DNA of 64,000 nucleotides. Source: CAIYWZ01 sp964497925. Its GTDB lineage: Bacteria > Pseudomonadota > Alphaproteobacteria > CAIYWZ01. The stretch is taken from NCBI GenBank assembly GCA_964497925.1, contig CAZCFE010000002.1, positions 1 through 64,000 on the forward strand. The letters are read 5' to 3'. Shown one piece after another: positions 61,449 through 64,000 of the stretch. Under the pieces are notes generated by a model. That model worked only from the letters and a program-made list of their open reading frames with translations, did not search any database and had not been told where the DNA came from. Numbering within the stretch: the stretch's first letter is position 1; each line of letters opens with the position of its first letter. Both the position numbers and the translations under genes were made by a program.

Positions 61449-62072
61449 ATGAAAATCTTTTTTACAATTATATTATGTGGCTTTTCTTTATTTTCACAAG
61501 TGAAACTTGATATGGAAAAAGCCAAAGACTTTGCCAGAATTTTTTCCAAAGATGTTTTGACTGTTTTGGAAGTCAAAGAAAACGATAAAATGTCGATTGA
61601 TGATCGTATGAAAAAATTCCGTGAGTTTTTGCATAAAGGAATTGCGATGAAATCAATCGGGAAGGCATCTGTTGGGCGTTTTTGGGGTGAGTCAAGTGAA
61701 GACGAAAAAAATAAATTCCATGAGCTTTTCGAGAATTTCTTTGTGGATGTGTATGCTGCTCATTTTAAATCCTATAAAGTGACCAATATTGTGGTAACTG
61801 GAGCAAGAGAGGATGATGATGGTGTTTGGGTGACAACGATTGTATCCCAAAAAGATAAGCCTGACATTATGCTTGAGTGGAAAGTTGTTCAAGGAAAAAC
61901 AGAGCTTAAAATTGTCAATGTTGTGATTGATCAGTTTTTAAATTTCAGCCTTAATTTGCAAAAAGCTTTTGTTGAAATTATTGCAAACAATGGTGGATCT
62001 TTTGCTTCAATTTTAAAAGAACTTCAGGACAAAACAACATTAAATGATTTGGCGCAAATTAAGAGCCAATAG
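61449..62072 (+). CDS. mlaC: Periplasmic phospholipid-binding protein MlaC
   Basis: MlaC shuttles lipids between MlaA and the inner-membrane MlaFEDB complex. The 207-residue protein has a signal peptide (KIFFTIILCGFSLFSQ), then the family blocks MAMKSIGKASVGRFW-like text (GIAMKSIGKASVGRFW) and FFVDVYAAHFKSYKV. No mlaFED genes are in the window. It directly follows mlaA. Confidence 0.9.
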   Translation: MKIFFTIILCGFSLFSQVKLDMEKAKDFARIFSKDVLTVLEVKENDKMSIDDRMKKFREFLHKGIAMKSIGKASVGRFWGESSEDEKNKFHELFENFFVDVYAAHFKSYKVTNIVVTGAREDDDGVWVTTIVSQKDKPDIMLEWKVVQGKTELKIVNVVIDQFLNFSLNLQKAFVEIIANNGGSFASILKELQDKTTLNDLAQIKSQ

Positions 62073-62081
62073 AGAGTTTCA

Positions 62082-63110
62082 ATGAATTTTAAAAGTGATA
62101 ACATTACTCGTATTCATCCAAAAATCATGCAAGGAATTTTGGATGCAAATTTGGGAACTCAGCCATCTTACGGGAATGATTTTTACTCACAAGAGCTCAC
62201 AAAAAATTTTGGAAGCATATTTGAAACACAAGTCAGCGTTTATTTAACCTCAACTGGAACAGCTGCTAACTCTTTAGGATTGTCAGCGTTAGTGGCTCCA
62301 TTTGAGGCCATTTTTTGTCACAAAGAAGCCCATATTCAAACAGATGAAGCAAATGCGCCGGAGTTTTTTACAGGTGGCGCGAAGTTGATTGCTGTTGATG
62401 GCGAAAATGGTAAAATGAATCCTGATGCGCTTGTAAGTGCGATTGAGACGTGTTTGTCTCTTCGCCCGCATTGCGCAAAACCTGGGTGCATAAGCATTAC
62501 TCAAACTACAGAATGTGGTACTGTGTATTCATTGGATGAGCTTGATGTAATTCGAAAAATTGGTGCAAAGTATGAATTACCTATACATATGGATGGCGCC
62601 CGTTTTGCAGGAAGTTTGGTTCATTTAGGGTGTTCTCCCGCGCAGGCAACTTGGAAAATGGGAGTTGATGTGATGAGCTTTGGTGCCACAAAAAATGGGG
62701 CAATGGCAGCTGAATCTATTATATTCTTTAATCAGAAATATGCACAAAATTTTGATTATGCGCACAAGAGGGGTGGGCAGTTGATGTCGAAAATGCGCTT
62801 TTTTTCATCTCAATTTTTGGCTTATTTTAAAGATGATCTATGGCTTGAAAATGCGCTTTATGCAAATAATATGGCTTTAAAACTTGCTCAAATTTTTATA
62901 AATTTTAATTTTGAATTAAAGTATCCTGTTCAATCTAATGAAGTTTTCGTAAATCTCCCTTTAACTGTTGCAAGTTTTCTACAGGAAAAAGGAGCTGGTT
63001 TTTATGAGTGGGCTTTTCCAGGGTCTGGACTTTATCGTTTTGTGACATCATGTTTGACTGAAGATGTTGAGCTAAATGAGATGCAAAAAGTATTAAGTGA
63101 GATAACGTGA
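62082..63110 (+). CDS. ltaE: Low-specificity L-threonine aldolase
   Basis: A PLP enzyme splitting threonine or allo-threonine to glycine and acetaldehyde. The 342-residue protein has TSTGTAANSLGLSAL, HMDGARFAGSLVHLG and the PLP-lysine site MSFGATKNGAMAAES. It sits 9 nt after mlaC and overlaps murI by 4 nt. Confidence 0.93.
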   Translation: MNFKSDNITRIHPKIMQGILDANLGTQPSYGNDFYSQELTKNFGSIFETQVSVYLTSTGTAANSLGLSALVAPFEAIFCHKEAHIQTDEANAPEFFTGGAKLIAVDGENGKMNPDALVSAIETCLSLRPHCAKPGCISITQTTECGTVYSLDELDVIRKIGAKYELPIHMDGARFAGSLVHLGCSPAQATWKMGVDVMSFGATKNGAMAAESIIFFNQKYAQNFDYAHKRGGQLMSKMRFFSSQFLAYFKDDLWLENALYANNMALKLAQIFINFNFELKYPVQSNEVFVNLPLTVASFLQEKGAGFYEWAFPGSGLYRFVTSCLTEDVELNEMQKVLSEIT

Positions 63111-63880
63111 ACAATCCTTTAAAAAAACCAATTGGCGTTTATGATAGTGGGGTAGGGGGACTTACTGTTTTAAAAGAGTTGGTGAAGTATTTTCCTTGTG
63201 AAGATTTTGTATATTTTGCTGATACCCAGAATTTGCCCTATGGTGATAAAACATCAGATCAAATTAAAGAATACTCAAAAAATATTGTGACTTGGTTTGA
63301 AAGTGTTGTGGATGCAAAAATGGTGATTGCTGCGTGTAACACAAGTTCTGCTATAGCGCTTGATGAGTTGGTGTGTAAAATTCCTGTAATTGGGACCATT
63401 TATCCAATCTTAGATGAAATTATGGGCTCTTGCACAATTGGAATTATTGCAACTCCAGCTTCGGTTCAAAGTATGATGCATGAGAGTATTTTTATAAAAA
63501 ATGGATTTAAAGGCAAGGTTGTTTATGCATCATGCCCAGATTTTGTGCCTTTAATAGAGAGCGGAAAAATAGAAGGACCTGAAATAGAAAATGCCGCAAA
63601 AGAATACTTATCAGCGTTTGAAGGATATGACATTGATACCTTGATTTATGGCTGCACTCATTATCCTTTCATCAAAAATACAATTGAATCTTTTTTACCC
63701 AATATTAAATATATAGACCCTTCTAGCTTTATCGCGCGTGAGGTTTCCAAAGGAAACATCTCCAATGATTGCACAGGAAGCGTAAAATTTTATTGTAGCA
63801 GTGATTCGGATGAGTTTTTGGCAAAAATACAACGATTAACAGATTTTAAAATTCCAGAAGTGGTTCTTGAAAAATTATAA
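63107..63880 (+). CDS. murI: Glutamate racemase
   Basis: MurI supplies D-glutamate for peptidoglycan. The 257-residue protein has YDSGVGGLTVL with Asp13, ADTQNLPYGDK, the first catalytic Cys77 in AACNTSSA and a second Cys in YGCTHYPF. The start is GTG, overlapping the aldolase stop (GTGA). Confidence 0.94.
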   Translation: MNNPLKKPIGVYDSGVGGLTVLKELVKYFPCEDFVYFADTQNLPYGDKTSDQIKEYSKNIVTWFESVVDAKMVIAACNTSSAIALDELVCKIPVIGTIYPILDEIMGSCTIGIIATPASVQSMMHESIFIKNGFKGKVVYASCPDFVPLIESGKIEGPEIENAAKEYLSAFEGYDIDTLIYGCTHYPFIKNTIESFLPNIKYIDPSSFIAREVSKGNISNDCTGSVKFYCSSDSDEFLAKIQRLTDFKIPEVVLEKL

Positions 63881-64000
63881 TAAAAATCTTTGCATTTTTA
63901 ATAAGTTCTTTTGATGTCTGTGGGCAAGGTTTTTATACGCTTCAAACAGGAGAACAAGGCTCAGAAAGACTTGATTTTCAGCATGAATTATCAAGAATTG
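63881..64000 (+). other. Edge region, possible start of a further coding frame
   Basis: In the last 120 bases two plus-strand frames stay open to the edge. One reads GFYTLQTGEQGSERLDFQHE, which looks protein-like and resembles the start of a class I methyltransferase, but no ATG/GTG/TTG start is visible in it before base 63881. The other opens at ATG 63914. Neither can be chosen from this window. Confidence 0.3.

Overview
The window reads as the chromosome of an AT-rich alphaproteobacterium, most likely a host-associated one of the Holosporales/Rickettsiales type. This rests on inference from gene content: SURF1, DUF1467, MlaA/MlaC, FtsW and the Tat genes are of alphaproteobacterial style. 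Housekeeping genes are scattered in short, tightly overlapping operons. Several secreted proteins look host-directed: a Ulp1-like CE-clan protease, an ankyrin-repeat protein, and families of exported proteins with no recognisable relatives. Coding density is high, starts often overlap the preceding stop (ATGA, TGATG, GTGA), and one 100-N assembly gap lies inside a tandem repeat (41452-41551).

Layout. 1-2016: a truncated exported protein, a MarR-type regulator and a divergent exported protease. 2135-7081: folding factor (PpiD/SurA type), proline iminopeptidase, fabI, sppA. 7158-12943: recJ, then yajC-secD-secF and an RluD-type pseudouridine synthase. 13079-13936: a full-length paralogue of the truncated protein at position 1. 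13983-20155 (minus): ribosomal operon rpsF-rpsR-rplI, a terminator, then alr, a GNAT acetyltransferase, an Atm1-type ABC exporter and znuC-znuB. 20543-23098: an 851-residue flagellin standing alone. 23165-30436: birA with an orphan ATP synthase delta subunit, a LOG-family protein, tgt with a YhhQ-type queuosine-precursor transporter, a CNNM/CorC protein, an unknown exported protein and murG. 30586-36794: tRNA-Lys, tatABC, cysS, trmJ, a DUF167 protein, rplM-rpsI, miaA and a TfoX-domain gene that looks frameshifted. 36529-42830: a lipoprotein, SURF1, DUF1467, TlpA-like thioredoxin, C26 amidotransferase, rluB, rsmD and a repeat protein broken by the gap.

42950-54386: clpB behind a CIRCE operator, a large ankyrin protein, the RNase P RNA, a hemD-like gene, pyk, tsaB, rlmN, a previously uncalled Cys-rich small ORF and an MFS transporter. 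54533-55934 is an intact IS5-type insertion sequence with near-perfect terminal repeats and a 4-bp target duplication. 55949-59097 holds two tandem paralogous exported proteins of unknown function. 59572-63880 carries ftsW, mlaA, mlaC, a threonine aldolase and murI.

The genes work together mainly in envelope biogenesis and protein export: Sec accessory (YajC/SecDF), Tat, SppA, PpiD, MlaA/C, MurG, MurI, FtsW and Alr. A second theme is translation and RNA modification: Tgt, MiaA, RluB, RluD, RsmD, RlmN, TrmJ, TsaB and RNase P. The strongest leads for new biology are the paralogous secreted families (1-564 with 13079-13936; 55949-59097), the CE-clan protease, the ankyrin protein with a candidate Cys/His pair, the CIRCE-controlled clpB, and the regulatory hairpin before rpsF.
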